Source of the DNA: Anthoceros angustus | Taxonomy: Eukaryota > Streptophyta > Anthocerotopsida > Anthocerotales > Anthocerotaceae | DNA length: 64,000 bases | Reading direction: 5' to 3' | NCBI GenBank assembly: GCA_010909165.1 | Contig: VJWM01000025.1 | Span: 3,190,997 to 3,254,996 of the forward strand | Part shown: in pieces, positions 44,735-57,639 of the stretch | Numbering within the stretch: position 1 is the first letter of the stretch | Layout: every line of letters starts with the position of its first letter | Position numbers and translations under genes: made by a program | Notes under the pieces: model-generated | Told to the model about the DNA's origin: nothing | Database searches by the model: none | The model's input: only the letters and a program-made list of their open reading frames with translations

Positions 44735-44944
44735 CCAACGCCGACAATGGCCATACAATGGCGCTAACGCAAAATGGCTGGCCGATAATGGATGGTTACA
44801 ATCCTTGGCTGTCCTACCAATGGCTCACTGCCACCCTGCCCGCCACTCCTCCCCCACCAAAACTCTCCTCCATCCCCTTCCCAATAGCGCCTAGCCCGAC
44901 AATGGCTGGCCATACAATGGCGCCTAACGCCACAATGGCTGCCT
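44735..44944. repeat. Satellite stub before long-unit insert 2
   Basis: Short 35-bp satellite remnant, cut by GAGGAGAGGAGGCAAAGAAG. Confidence 0.7.
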
Positions 44945-45685
44945 GAGGAGAGGAGGCAAAGAAGCCCAAGTTCAAGGCCAAGGAGAGGAGGCTAAAAAGC
45001 CCAAGTCCAAGGCCAAGCAAGGAGAGAATGAGGCCTCCACAAGGAGGGATGGCCTTTAAGGCTAACCAACCAAGGGAGAAACAAGAGTATTTTACTCTTG
45101 GGCCCCGGATTCCAATGGATAAGGGTAAAGTGGATAGGCTTGGGTATGTTATCAGTGCATTTGATTTCACTTTCTGTCCAAAACTCTCATTAGCTAGCAC
45201 CCCATCTGGGTATTGATCCATCTCATGGGTGCTTAACTTTGGAGTTCTTATGTCCTTGCTATCTAACTCAGCTGGCGTTTTAAGGCCAACCAACCAAGGG
45301 AGAAACAAGAGTATTTTACTCTTGGGCCCCGGATTCCAAGGGATAAGGGTAAAGTGGATAGGCATGGGTATGTATCGTGCCAACCAACCAAGGGAGAAAC
45401 AAGAGTATTTTACTCTTGGCCCGGATTCCAAGGGATAAGGGTAAAGTGGATAGGCATGGGTATGTTATCGCGGCTGATTTCACTTTCTCGTCAAAACTCA
45501 TTAGCTAGCACCCCATCCGGGTACTAATCCATCTCACGGGTGCTTAACTATGGAGTTCTTGTGTCCTTGCTATCTAACTCACCCATCTAACTGCATGTCG
45601 AGCTTGTCGCTTTTAATGATGTGAGATTCATAGCGGGTAAGTTTAACTCCCACGCCTCCTAGAGTAGAAGCGGGAAGGGCCTTGC
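44945..45685. repeat. Long-unit insert 2: repeated spacer with hairpins
   Basis: Collinear with 21650-22343, offset about 23.3 kb. The three CAAGAGTA-TTT-TACTCTTG hairpins are near 45080, 45308 and 45405. Confidence 0.8.
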
Positions 45686-45890
45686 CATGTCAAACTTGTA
45701 AAAATCTTAGCAATATATTTATGTTGATGAATAATTAGCAGACCTTCATGCTCGACTCAAGATCCGGATGCTTAGATGTAATTGCGGTGTCCCACTATTT
45801 GTCATCTCAAAAGGTCGACGTAATATACCCTTCCACATGATATCGATATGAAGGCGCGTGCCATGCTTGGCGCCTCGACATTAATGACCG
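45686..45890 (-). pseudogene. Ty1/copia RT fragment in long unit 2
   Basis: Second copy of the 22344-22590 fragment, with more indels. The INQ/KYI-type segment lies near 45700-45745 on the minus strand. Confidence 0.5.
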
Positions 45891-46892
45891 ATATAATGGC
45901 GCCTCCCCACATTGGCCCCCAACGCCGACATTGACTTGCCATACAATGGCGCCTACGCCAAATAATAATGGCATCTCATTAACGCCAACTATAGTGCCCA
46001 ACGCCCAACTATCGCGCCCAAATAACGCCAACAATGGCGCTCAACGCCCACCATGGCGCCAATTATCGCCCAACAAAGGCCCCCAATTAATGCCCAATAA
46101 TGGCGCCCAATGCCCAAATATGGCGCCTAATGCCCAAATATGGCGCCAAGGCCCAACTATGGCGCCCAATGCCCAACTATGGCGCCTAACGTCCGACAAT
46201 GGCTGGCCATCCACCGCACCAACGCCTACACCGGCTGGCCATACAATGACGCCTAACGCTCGACAATGGTTGGCCATCCGGCCCAACGCCCGACAATGGT
46301 TGGATCCAATGGCGCCTAACGCCCTACAATGGCTGGCATACAATGGCGTAACGCCCGACAATGGCTGGCCATCCAATGGCGTAACGCCCTACAATGGTGG
46401 GCATACAATGGCGCCTAACGCCCTACAATGGCGGCCATACAATGGCGAAGACAATCGGCCAGCCGCCAATAGCCCCTCCCCCACCTCCCGCCTCCTCCTC
46501 CCCACCTACAAAACAACGCGCACAATGGCTAACCACACAATGGCTGGCTCGACAATCGCCACCCCGCCAATGATTTTGGTCATACAATAGAACGCCGACA
46601 ATGGTCGTGGGATAATGGTGGCCCGACAATCGCTGGCCAGCCGCCAATGGCTCCCCGCCGCCACCTCCCGCCACTCCTCCTCCCACCAAAACTCTCCCTC
46701 CATCCCCCTTCCCAATGGTGTCCAATGCCCGACAATGGTTATACAATGGCGCCTAACGCCCGACAATGCTAGCCCGGCATCGCTATTAGCATGCCAATGG
46801 CTCCCGCCTCCTCCCCCGCCACCTCCCCACCAAAAACTCTTACTCCATCCCCTTCCTACCCACTTCTCCTCCTCCCGCACCCCTTCCCCGCC
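45890..46892. repeat. 35-bp satellite, second long-unit copy
   Basis: Collinear with 22571-23637, including the 20-bp sub-array (46085-46190). CCCAACG is often shortened to CTAACG or TAACG. Confidence 0.85.
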
Positions 46893-47238
46893 AAATTTTA
46901 AGAAAAAGGCTTTACAACATAATCCTACAACAAGGGAGCCACGTCATCGCATGCAACGGTAATGGCTTCCAATCATATTTTGTGATTAGTGATATTAATA
47001 AAGATTTTTAGAAAAAAGATCAAATTTTGAAAAAAAGGCTTTTACAACGTAATCTACAACGAAGAGCTACGTCATTGATCGTTGTTGTAAATGAGCACCC
47101 AAAAGAGTGCCATATCATCCAACTAGAAACCCATTGTAAACCGAGTCTTAAAACTTGCACATCAAACTTAAACCAATTTACAACGGAGGTTTTAGGCGTT
47201 GTAAGATTGGGACTTTACAAAGGGGTTTTGTAAAACCC
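46893..47238. repeat. ~350-bp module 5 (single, long unit)
   Basis: Like module 1 it is unpaired, in keeping with the long-unit type. Confidence 0.85.
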
Positions 47239-48604
47239 TCCTCCGCCACCGCCTCCCTACCACCCTCCATCCTCCAATGGCGCCCAACGCCCGACAATGG
47301 CTAGCTATACAATGGTTGGCGACAATCACAACGCCAATGGCTCCCCGCCACCCCTCCCGACCACTCCTCCTCCCACCAAAACTCTCCCTCCATCCCTTCC
47401 CAATGCCCAACAGAATGGTTTACAATGGCGCCAACGCCGGCAATGATAATGGTCGCCCGACAATCGTGGCTAAGCGTGCCAATGGCTCGCCCGCCACCCC
47501 TCCCCGCCGCCACTCCCCCACCAAAACTCTCCCTCCATCCTCCTTCCCAATGGCTAACGCCGACAATGGCTAAACAATGGCGGCCCGGCATGGCCCGATA
47601 ATGGTGCCCGACAATGGCTGGCCGGATATTGGTCGGCCGACAATCAATGATTGATACAATGGTCCAATGGTCGGCCGACAATGGCCGACAATGGCGGGTC
47701 GGCTTGACAATCAATGATTGCCGACAATGCTCCTAATGGCTGGCCGACAATGGTGGCCGGGCCGTCAATGGTGGACAATGGTTGGCGACAATGGTCGGCG
47801 CCGCCAACCTCGACAATGGCCGGCCCGACAATGGCTGCCCGACAATGGCTGGCCGACAATGCTGCCCGACAATGGCTGGCCATACAATGGCTCCTAACGC
47901 CCGACAATGGTGGCCCAATAATGGTGGCCGACAAGCCGGCCACCGCCAATGGCTCCCGCCTCCCGCTTCCTCCCGCCTCCTCCCTCCTCCTCCTTGCCCG
48001 CACCCTCCCCACCAAAAACTCTCCTCCATCCCCTTCCCAATGGCGCCCAACGCGACAATGGTTGGCTATACAATGGCAACGCCCGACAATGGTTGGCGAT
48101 AATGGCTGGCCGACAATCAAGCGCCAATGGCTCCGCCTCCTCCCGGCCGCCACCGCTCCCCACCAAAAACTCTCCTCCATCCCTTCCCAATGGCGTCCGA
48201 CAATGGTTGGCCCTACAATGGCGCCTAACGCCCGACAATGGCTGGCAAAATGGCTTTTCCATAACAATGGCCTCGCCACCTCCCCCACCAAAAACTCTCC
48301 TCCATCCCCTTCCCAATGGCGCCCGATGCCCGACACAATGGTTGGCCATACAATGGCGCCCAACGCCCGAACAATGGTGGTGAGCAGTGGCTGGCCCGAT
48401 AATCTGGCCACCGCCAATGGCCCCCCGCCACCTCCCCCCCGCCACCTCCCCCACCAAAATTCTCCTCCATCCCTTCCCAATGGCGTCCACCGCCCAACAA
48501 TGGTTGGCCATACAATGGCGCAACGCCCGACAATGGCTGGCAAAATGTCGTTGGCAATCACGCGATATCAAGGGTCCTCGCCACCGTCCCCCACCAAAAA
48601 CTCT
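47239..48604. repeat. Long satellite block, unit 5
   Basis: Only one clear 15-bp sub-array (about 47570-47900), where long unit 1 has two. This accounts for part of the length difference between the long units. Confidence 0.8.
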
Positions 48605-48692
48605 GACGACATTCCCGAGGAAGATTGGTTTTGTGCACAATGCACTACATGAGGTGATTGGTTTTGTGCACAATGCACTACATGAGGTGCGA
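48605..48692 (+). pseudogene. PHD-like coda 5, best preserved, with duplication
   Basis: One frame reads DDIPEEDWFCAQCTT-stop. W-F-C-x2-C after an acidic loop is how PHD fingers end. The 3' half is duplicated as in coda 1, so both long units share this duplication. Confidence 0.45.
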
Positions 48693-48830
48693 CGTATGTA
48701 GTCCTACTAATGATAATGTTTTGACTTGCAGCCTCATTATCGGGATTGTTTGCACCTATATATCTCACAGTATTAGATTTGTTTGATTGTTGGAAGTGCT
48801 TATATGAATTCATGCTTACCTGCAAGCATG

Positions 48831-49165
48831 TGTCATGCCGTGTGATACTAATCTACCGGTTTAGTGTTTGATTGGCATTAATTAATCTAACTACATATCT
48901 TTTAGTAATTAATTAATCTAATTACTTATCTTTAAGTAAGTAATTAGTGTTAATTAATCTAATTACTTATCTTTTAGTAAGTAATTAATGTTAATTAATA
49001 TAATTACTTATCTTTAAGTAAGTAATTAGTGTTAATTAATCTAATTACTTATCTTTAAGTAAGTAATTAATGTTAATTAATCTAAGATGCATGTTAATTA
49101 AGCATTTATTAGTGTTAATTAAACATGGTTAGCAATAGCTAAGTGGATAAGCTCAAGTATGCTTT
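48831..49165. repeat. AT-rich 41-bp array, copy 6
   Basis: About six units. The leader TGTCATGCCGTGTGATACTA is intact. Confidence 0.85.
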
Positions 49166-49244
49166 GGCATATTCCTTGCATATTATAATGTATTCTTAGG
49201 ATATTTCTTGCATATCTTGATGCGATATGATATCTTAAGAATAT

Positions 49245-49873
49245 GCCGATGCCAACGCTTGACAATGTGGGCCATACAATGGCGAGTGAAAAATGGCTGG
49301 CCTGAGAATGGATGGCCCGACAATCCTTGCACCATGGCTCGCCACCCCTCCCCACCGCCACCCCTCCACCAAAACTCTCCTCCATCCCTTCCCAATAGCG
49401 TAACGCGACAATGGCACATATGGCGCTAACGCCCACAATGGCGCCCGACAATCGTGGCCAGCCTCCAATGGCTCGCCCGCCACCCCTTCCCCCGCCACTC
49501 CTCCCTCCACCAAAACTCTCCCTCCATCCCCTTCCCAAAGGCCCAACGCCGACAATGGTTGGCCATACAATAGCCAGCCTGACAATGGTGGCTGATAATG
49601 GCCCGACAATCGGCCAGCCGCCAATGGCTCCCCGCCCGCCACTCCCCACTCCTCCCCACCAAAAACTCTCCCTCCATCCCCTTCCCAATGGCGTCCAATG
49701 CCCGACAATGGTTGGCCATACAATGGCGTAACGCCGACAATGGCTGGCCCACAATCGGCTAGCATGCCAATGGCTCCCGCCTCCTCCCCGCCCGCCACCC
49801 CTCCCCACCAAAAACTCTTACTCCATCCCCTTCCTACCCACTTCCCCTCCCTCCCTCCCGCACCTTCCCCGCC
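49245..49873. repeat. Short satellite block, unit 6
   Basis: Same order as 27140-27808. Confidence 0.8.
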
Positions 49874-50217
49874 AAATTTTAAGAAAAGGCTTTACAACAT
49901 AATCTACAACAAGGGAGCCACGTCATCGCATGCAACGGTAAATGGCTTCCAATCATATTTTGTGATTAGTGATATTAATAAAGATTTTATAAAAAGATCA
50001 AATTTTGAAAAAAAAAGGCTTTACAACGTAATCTACAGCGAAGGAGCTACTTCATTGACATTGTTGTAAATGAGCACCAAAGAGTGCCATATCATCCAAC
50101 TAGAAACCCGCATTATAAGAGTCTTAAAACTTGCCACATAAACTTAAACCAATTTACAAGCGGAGGTTTTAGGCGTTGTAAAGATTGGAATTTTACAAAG
50201 GGGTTTTGTAAAACCCT
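49874..50217. repeat. ~350-bp module 6a
   Basis: First of a pair. Confidence 0.85.
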
Positions 50218-50371
50218 CCTCCCGCCTGCCACCCCTCCTACCACCCTCCATCCTCCTTCCCAATGGCGCCAAGCCGACAATGGCTCCCGCCTCCTCCCGC
50301 CACCCCTCCCCACCAAAACTCTTACTCCATCCCCTTCCTACCCACTTCCCCTCCTCCCTCCCGCACTTCCC

Positions 50372-50719
50372 AAATTTTAAGAAAAAGGCTTTACAACATA
50401 ATCCTACAACAAGGGAGCCACGTCATCGCATGCAACGGTAAATGGCTTCCAATCATATTTTGTGATTAGTGATATTAATAAAGATTTTACAAAAAGATCA
50501 AATTTTAAAAAAAAGGCTTTTACAGCGTAATCTACAACGAAGGAGCTACTTCATTGATGTTGTTGTAAATGAGCACCAAAGAGTGCCATATCATCCAACT
50601 AGAAACCCGCATTGTAAAGAGTCTTAAAACTTGCCACATCGAAACTTAAACCAATTTACAACGGAGGTTTTAGGCGTTGTAAAGATTGGAACATTTACAA
50701 AGGGGTTTTGTAAAACCCC
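50372..50719. repeat. ~350-bp module 6b
   Basis: Second of a pair. One TTTACAAC is altered to TTTACAGC. Confidence 0.85.
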
Positions 50720-52532
50720 TCCCGCCTGCCACCGCCCTACCACCCTCCATCCCCCTTCCCAAAGGCGCCCAACCCCGACAATGGCTAGCCATACAATTTG
50801 GCGACAATCAGTAGCCGCCAATGGCTCCCGCTTGCCACCTCCTACCCGCAACCCTCCCCACCAAAACTCTCCCTCCATCCCCCTTGAATGGCATCAGCAC
50901 AATGGTTGGCCATACAATGGCGCAACGCCCGACAACCAGTTGGCCGATAACGGGCTGGCTGACAATCGCCAGCTTGCCAATGCCTCCCCCACACCCTCCC
51001 GCTGCCACCTCCTCCCCACCAAAACTCTCCCTCCATGCAGTTCCCAATGGCGCCCAACGTCCGACAATGGATGGCCATACAATGGCGCCTAACGCCCACA
51101 ATGGCTGGCGAAAATGGCTGGCCCGACAATCGGCCACCTATCAATGGGTCCTGCCTCGCCACCCCTCCTCCCCACCAAAAACTCTCCCTCCATCTTCCCA
51201 ATGGCGTCAACGACAATGGATGGCCATACAATGGCGCCCAACGCCCGACAATGGTGGCTCGATAATGGCTGGCCCGACAATCAGCAGCCTACCAATGGCT
51301 CCCCGCCCGCCACCTCCCGCCGCCACCTCCTCCCCACCAAAACTCTCCTCCATCCCCCTTCCCAATGGCGTCCAGCGAGAATGGTGGCTATACAATGGCG
51401 CCCAGCCCGGCAAATGGCGGCGACAGACATCCGACAATCGGCGGCTAAGCGTGCCAATGGCTCCCCGCCACCCCTCCCGCCCTTGCCACTCCTCCCCACC
51501 AAAACTCTCCCTCCATCCTCCCAATGGCCAGCCGACAATGCCCATATGGCTGGCGCGGCCCGACAATGTGCCCGACAATGGCTGGCGACAATGGCTCGAT
51601 ATGGTGTCGACAATGACTTGCGACAATGGCGGCCTTACAATGGTTGGCCCGACAATGGCGGGCCAATGGTGGGTTGACAATGGTTGGCGACAATGGTGGC
51701 CGCCGCCAATGGTGCTCGACAATGGCGGCGACAATGGCTGGCCCGACAATGGTGGCCCGACAATGCGACAATGGCGGCCATACAATGGCTCAACGCCCGA
51801 CAATGGTGGCCCAATAATGGGTGGCCGACAATCGCCACCGCCAATGGCTCCCGCCTCGCCTCCTCCTCCTCCGCCTCCTCCGCCTCCTCCTTGCCACCCC
51901 TCCCCACCAAAAACTCTCCTCCATCCCCTTCCCAATGGCGCCCAACGCGACAATGGTTGGCCATACAATGGCGCCCAACGCGACAATGGTTGGCGATAAT
52001 GGCTGGCCCGACAATCGTGGCCAGCCTCCCAATGGCTCCCGCCTCCTCCCGCTGCCACCGCTCCCCACCAAAACTCTCCCTCCATCCCCTTCCCAATGGC
52101 GTCCACCGGCGACAATGGTTGGCTACAGGCATGGCAACGCCCGACAATGGCTGGCCAAAATGGCTTTTCCGACAATCTTTGGCCACCGCCAATGGCTCGC
52201 TTGCCACCCCTCCCCACCAAAAACTCTCCCTCCATCCCCTTCCCAATGGCGTCCGATGCGGCAATGGTTGGATACAATGGCGCTAACGCCGACAATGGCC
52301 GGTTGGGCTGGCCGATAATCGCTGGCCACCGCCAATGGCTCCCCGCCCGCCACCCCTCCCCGCCGCCACCTCCCCACCAAAATTCTCCTCCATCCCCTTC
52401 CCAATGGCGCCCACCGCCCAACAATGGTTGGCCATACAATGGCGCCTAACGCCCGACAATGGCTCAAAATGTCGCCCGACAATCGGCCTAGATCAATGGG
52501 TCCGTGCCACCGTCCCCCACCAAAAACTCTCC
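50720..52532. repeat. Long satellite block, unit 6
   Basis: The 15-bp sub-array is at about 51530-51800. Confidence 0.8.
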
Positions 52533-52606
52533 TCGACATTTCGAGGAAGATTGGTTTTGTGCACAATGCACTACATGAGGTGCGTACAATGCACTATATG
52601 AGGTGC
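52533..52606 (+). pseudogene. PHD-like coda 6
   Basis: EDWFCAQCTT-stop is intact. The 3' part (ACAATGCACTATATGAGGTG) is partly duplicated. Confidence 0.4.
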
Positions 52607-52751
52607 AGTATGTAGTCCTACTAATGATAATGTTTTGACTTGCGCCTCACATTATCGGGATTTGTTTGCACCTATATGTCTCACGTATTAGATTTGTTTT
52701 GGTTGTTGGTCGAGGAAGTGCTTATATGAATTCAAGTGCTTACCTCGTGCC

Positions 52752-53085
52752 ACATGCCGTGTGATACTTAATCTGCACTTGTTTAGTGTTTGATTGCATT
52801 AATTAATCTAACTACATATCTTTTAGTAAGTAATTAGTGTTAATTAATCTAATTACTTATCTTTAAGTAAGTAATTAATGTGTTAATTAATCTAACTACA
52901 TATCTTTTAGTAAGTAATTAATGTTAATTAATAATTACTTATCTTTAAGTAAGTAATTAGTGTTAATTAATCTAATTACTTATCTTTAAGTAAGTAATTA
53001 ATGTTAATTAATCTAAGATGTTAATTAAGCATTTATTAGTGTTAATTAAACATGGTTAGCAATACAAGTGATAAGCATATATCCT
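52752..53085. repeat. AT-rich 41-bp array, copy 7
   Basis: About six units. The trailing GCAATAGCTAAGTGG segment is shortened. Confidence 0.85.
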
Positions 53086-53149
53086 TGCATATTATAATGT
53101 ATTCTTAGGATATTTCTTGCATGACCAATATGATATCTTAAGAATATGC

Positions 53150-53769
53150 CGATGCCAACGCCCGACAATGGTACATACAATGGCGCAACGTGAAAAATGG
53201 TCGGCCCGATAATGGATGGCCGACAATCCTTGGCCAGCCTACCAATGGCTCCTACCGCCACCCCTCCTCCGCCACTCCTCCCCACCAAAACTCTCCTCCA
53301 TCCCCCTTCCCAATAGCGCAACGCGACAATGGCTAGGCCCTACCCCCACAATTTGACAATGGCCAGCCTCCCAATGGCTCACGCCACCCCTTCCGCCACC
53401 TCCCTCCACCAAAACTCTCCCTCCATCCCCCTTCCCAAAGGCGTCCAACGCCTGACAATGGTTATGGCCAACGCCTACAATGGCTGGCAGCGATAATGGC
53501 TGGCCCGACAATGCAGCCCGCCAATGGCTCCCCGCCACCCCCCCCGCCCGCCACTCCTCCCCCACCAAAAACTCTCCTCCATCCCCCTTCCCAATGGCGT
53601 CCAATGCCCGACAATGGTTGGCCATACAATGGCGTAACGCCCGACAATGGCTGGCCCGGCTAGCATGCCAATGGCTCCCGCCTCCTCCCGCCTCGCCACC
53701 CTCCCCCACCAAAAACTCTTACTCCATCCCCCTTCCTACCCACTTCCCCTCCCTCCCGCACCCCTTCCC
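53150..53769. repeat. Short satellite block, unit 7
   Basis: Same order as 27140-27808. Confidence 0.8.
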
Positions 53770-54130
53770 AAATTTTAAGAAAAGGCTTTACAACATAATC
53801 TACAACAAGGGAGCCACGTCATCGCATGCAACGGTAAATGGCTTCCAATCATATTTTTGTGATTAGTGATATTAATAAAGATTTTTATAAAAAAAAGATC
53901 AAATTTTGAAAAAAAAAGGCTTTTACAACGTAATCTACAACGAAGGAGCTACGTCATTGATCTGTTGTTGTAAATGAGCACCCAAAAGAGTGCCATATCA
54001 TCCAACTAGAAACCCGCATTGTAAACCGAGTCTTAAAACTTGCCACATCAGCGAAACTTAAACCAATTTACAACGGAGGTTTTTAGACGTTGTAAGATTG
54101 GAATATTTACAAAGGGTTTTGTAAAACCCC
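53770..54130. repeat. ~350-bp module 7a
   Basis: First of a pair. It is the longest copy and keeps ACGTCATTGATCTGTTGTTG. Confidence 0.85.
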
Positions 54131-54273
54131 TCCTCCCGCCTGCCACCCGCCCCTACCACCTCCATCCTCCTTCCCAATGGCGCCGACAATGGCTCCCGCC
54201 TCCTCCCCACCCTCCCCACCAAAACTCTTACTCCATCCCCCTTCCTACCCACTTCCTCCCTCCCGCACCCCCC

Positions 54274-54613
54274 AAATTTTAAGAAAAGGCTTTACAACAT
54301 AATCCTACAACAAGGAGCCACGTCGCACGCAACAAAATGGCTTCCAATCATATTTTGTGATTAGTGATATTAATAAAGATTTTATAAAAAGATCAAATTT
54401 TAAAAAAGGCTTTTACAGCGTAATCTACGAAGGAGCTACTTCATTGATACATTGTTGTAAATGAGCACCAAAAGAGTGCCATATCATCCAACTAGAAACC
54501 GCATTGTAAACCGAGGTCTTAAAACTTGCCACATCAGAAACTTAAACCAATTTACAACGGAGGTTTTAGGCGTTGTAAGATTGGAACATTTACAAAGGGT
54601 TTTGTAAAACCCC
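54274..54613. repeat. ~350-bp module 7b
   Basis: Second of a pair. The CGTCATCGCATGCAACGG part is eroded. Confidence 0.85.
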
Positions 54614-56428
54614 TCCTCCCGCCTGCCACCCTCGCCTACCACCCTCCATCCCCCTTCCCAAAGGCGCCCAACCCCGACAATGGCTAGCCATACAATGGTG
54701 GCGACAATCGGCCACCCAATGGCTCCCGCTTGCCACCTCCTACCGCAACCCTCCCCCACCAAAACTCTCCCTCCATCCCCTTCCGAATGGCATCCAGCCG
54801 ACAATGGTTGGCCATACAATGGCTAACGCCCGACAAGTTGGCCGATAACGGTGGCGACAATCGCCAGCTTGCCAATGCCTCCCCGCCACCCTCCCGCTGC
54901 CACTCCTCCTCCCCACCAAAACTCTCCCTCCATGCAGTTCCCAATGGCGCCCAACGTCCGACAATGGATGGCCATACAATGGCGCCCAACGCCCACAATG
55001 GCTGGCGAAAATGGCGGCCCGACAATCGGCCACCTATCAATGGGTCCTTACGCCACCCTCCTCCCCACCAAAAACTCTCCCTCCATCCCCTTCCCAATGG
55101 CGTCCAGCCGACAATGGATGGCCATACAATGGCGTAGCCCGACAATGGCGCGATAATGGCTGGCCCGACAATCAGCGGCCACCTACCAATGGCTCCCCGC
55201 CGCCACCCTCCCCTGCCACTCCTCCTCCCCACCAAAACTCTCCCTCCATCCCCCTTCCCAATGGCGTCCAGCGAGAATGGCCGGCTATACAATGGCGTAA
55301 CGCCCGGCAATGGCGGCACGATAATGGTCCCGACAATCGGCTGGGCGTGCCAATAGCTCCCCGCCACCCTCCCCACGCCACCTCCCCCACCAAAACTCTC
55401 CCTCCATCCTCCTTCCCAATGGCGTAGCCGACAATGGTGGCCATACAATGGCGGCCCGCAGTTGGCCCGACAATGGCGCCCGAGGCTGGCCCGACAATGG
55501 CTCTCGACAATGGCTCGGCCGACAATGACTTGCGCAATGGCTGGCCTTACAATGGTTGGCCCGACAATGGTGGCACGGCCAATGGGTTGACAATGGTTGG
55601 CCCGACAATGGTGGCCGCCGCCAATGGTGGCTCGACAATGGCAGACAATGGTGGCCCGACAATGGCTGGCCCGACAATGGCGGACAATGGCGCCATACAA
55701 TGGCTCCCAACGACAATGGTGGCCCAATAATGGGTGGCCCGACAATCGCACGCCAATGGCTCCCCGCCCCCGCTTCTCCCGCCTCCTCCTCGCCTCCTCC
55801 TTGCCGCCACCCTCCCCCACCAAAACTCTCCTCCATCCCCTTCCCAATGGCGTCCAGCGACAATGGTTGGCCATACAATGGCGCCCAACGCCCGACAATG
55901 GTTGGCGATAATGGCTGGCCCGACAATCGCATACGCCAATGGCTCCCGCCTCCCCGCCACCGCCCCACCAAAAACTCTCCCTCCATCCCCTTCCCAATGG
56001 CGTCCGGTGACAATGGTTGGCCCTACAATGGCGCAACGCCCGACAATGGCGTGGCCGAAAATGGCTTTTCCGACAATCGGCCATCGCAATGGCTCCTCGC
56101 CACACCTCCCCACCAAAACTCTCCCTCCATCCCCCTTCCCAATGGCGTCCATGCCCGACAATGGTTGGCCATACAATGGCGCAACGCCCGACAATGGTGG
56201 CGATAGTGGCTGGCCCGATAATCCGGCCACGCTCTCCTCCCGCCACCCCTCCGCCACTCCCCCACCAAAATTCTCCTCCATCCCTTCCCAATGGCGCCCA
56301 CCCCAACAATGGTTGGCCATACAATGGCGCCTAACGAAACAATGGCTGGCCGAAAATGTCGGCCCGGCAATCGGCGGCGTATCAATGGGTCTCGCGTGCC
56401 ACCGTCCCCCACCAAAAACTCTCGCCAG
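54614..56428. repeat. Long satellite block, unit 7
   Basis: The 15-bp sub-array is at about 55430-55720. Confidence 0.8.
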
Positions 56429-56473
56429 CGACATTCAGGAAGATTGGTTTTGTGCACAATGCACTACATGAGT
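56429..56473 (+). pseudogene. PHD-like coda 7
   Basis: GGAAGATTGGTTTTGTGCAC then AATGCACTACATGA; reads EDWFCAQCTT-stop. Confidence 0.4.
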
Positions 56474-56629
56474 GCGTACGTATATAGTCCTACTAATGAT
56501 AATGTTTTGACTTGCAATCTCACATTATATCGGGCGGATTGTTCTATATATACGTATTAGATTTGTTTGCTTGGTTGTTGGTCGAGAAGTGCTTATATGA
56601 ATTCAAGTGCTTACCTCGTGCGACTTGAT

Positions 56630-57095
56630 CTTAGTGATACTAATCTACGCACTTGGGTTTAGTGTTTGATTGGCATTAATTAATCTAACTACATATCTTT
56701 TAGTAAGTAATTGGTAATTAATCTAATTACTTATCTTTAAGTAAGTAATTAGTGTTAATTATTCTAACTACATATCTTTTAGTAAGTAATTAATGTTAAT
56801 AATCTAATTACTTATCTTTAAGTAAGTAATTAGTGTTAATTAATCTAATTACTTATCTTTAAGTAAGTAATTAATGTTAATTAATCTAAGATGCTTATCT
56901 TTAAGTAAGTAATTAATGTTAATTAATATAATTACTTATCTTAAGTAAGTAATTAGTGTTAATTAATCTAATTACTTATCTTTTAATAAGTAATTAATGT
57001 TAATTAATCTAAGATGCTTATGTTAATTAAGCATTTATTAGTGTTAATTAAACATGGTTAGCAATAGCTAAGTGGATAAGCTCAAGTAATATCCT
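56630..57095. repeat. AT-rich 41-bp array, copy 8
   Basis: About ten units, closely collinear with copy 3 (30638-31115). Both precede a chromovirus. Confidence 0.85.
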
Positions 57096-57179
57096 TTGGC
57101 ATATTCCTTGCATATTATAGTGTATTCTTAGGATATTTCTTGCATATCTTGATGCCAATATGATATCTTAAGAATATGC

Positions 57180-57264
57180 CGATGCTAACGCTCGACAATG
57201 GGCGGCCGCCACAATGGCGCTAGCGCTGAGAAATATGGCTGGCCCGATAACTGGCCCGACAATC
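57180..57264. repeat. Satellite stub before chromovirus 2
   Basis: GGCTGGCCCGATAACTGGCC then CGACAATC parallels 31195-31282. Confidence 0.7.
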
Positions 57265-57571
57265 GCACGATCAAGACTGCTGATCTTGAGCGAATGAGCC
57301 CGAACAAGTGTTGATCTTTGCATCATGTGTACATATAGGGGTCTGGTCTAGTGACAAGAATGTATTCCTAACTAATACGGTTGAAACTAAACTACTGCTA
57401 TTTACTTTGGTTTACCCAGGTGATTATCATTATATGGCCTATTACAGACCGTGCTTATTGTCCGTCTTAGATTGGAGATCCGTCTCCCGGACCTTGGTGT
57501 CAAAGCCCCACTTCCATGGACTTGGTCCTCGGTCTGACGTCCGTGAGGGTTACAGTGGTCACTCTGTGACA
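57265..57571 (-). repeat. 3' LTR of chromovirus 2
   Basis: Lacks the outer TGTCGCAAGCC but keeps the inner CTCTGTGACA edge, followed by a damaged polypurine tract. Confidence 0.8.
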
Positions 57572-57639
57572 TTCTCTCCCCATAGCGTGGTCCTCCGGAC
57601 CTTGCTGATGCTGCAGGCCCGGCACGGTTCCCAGTAGCG

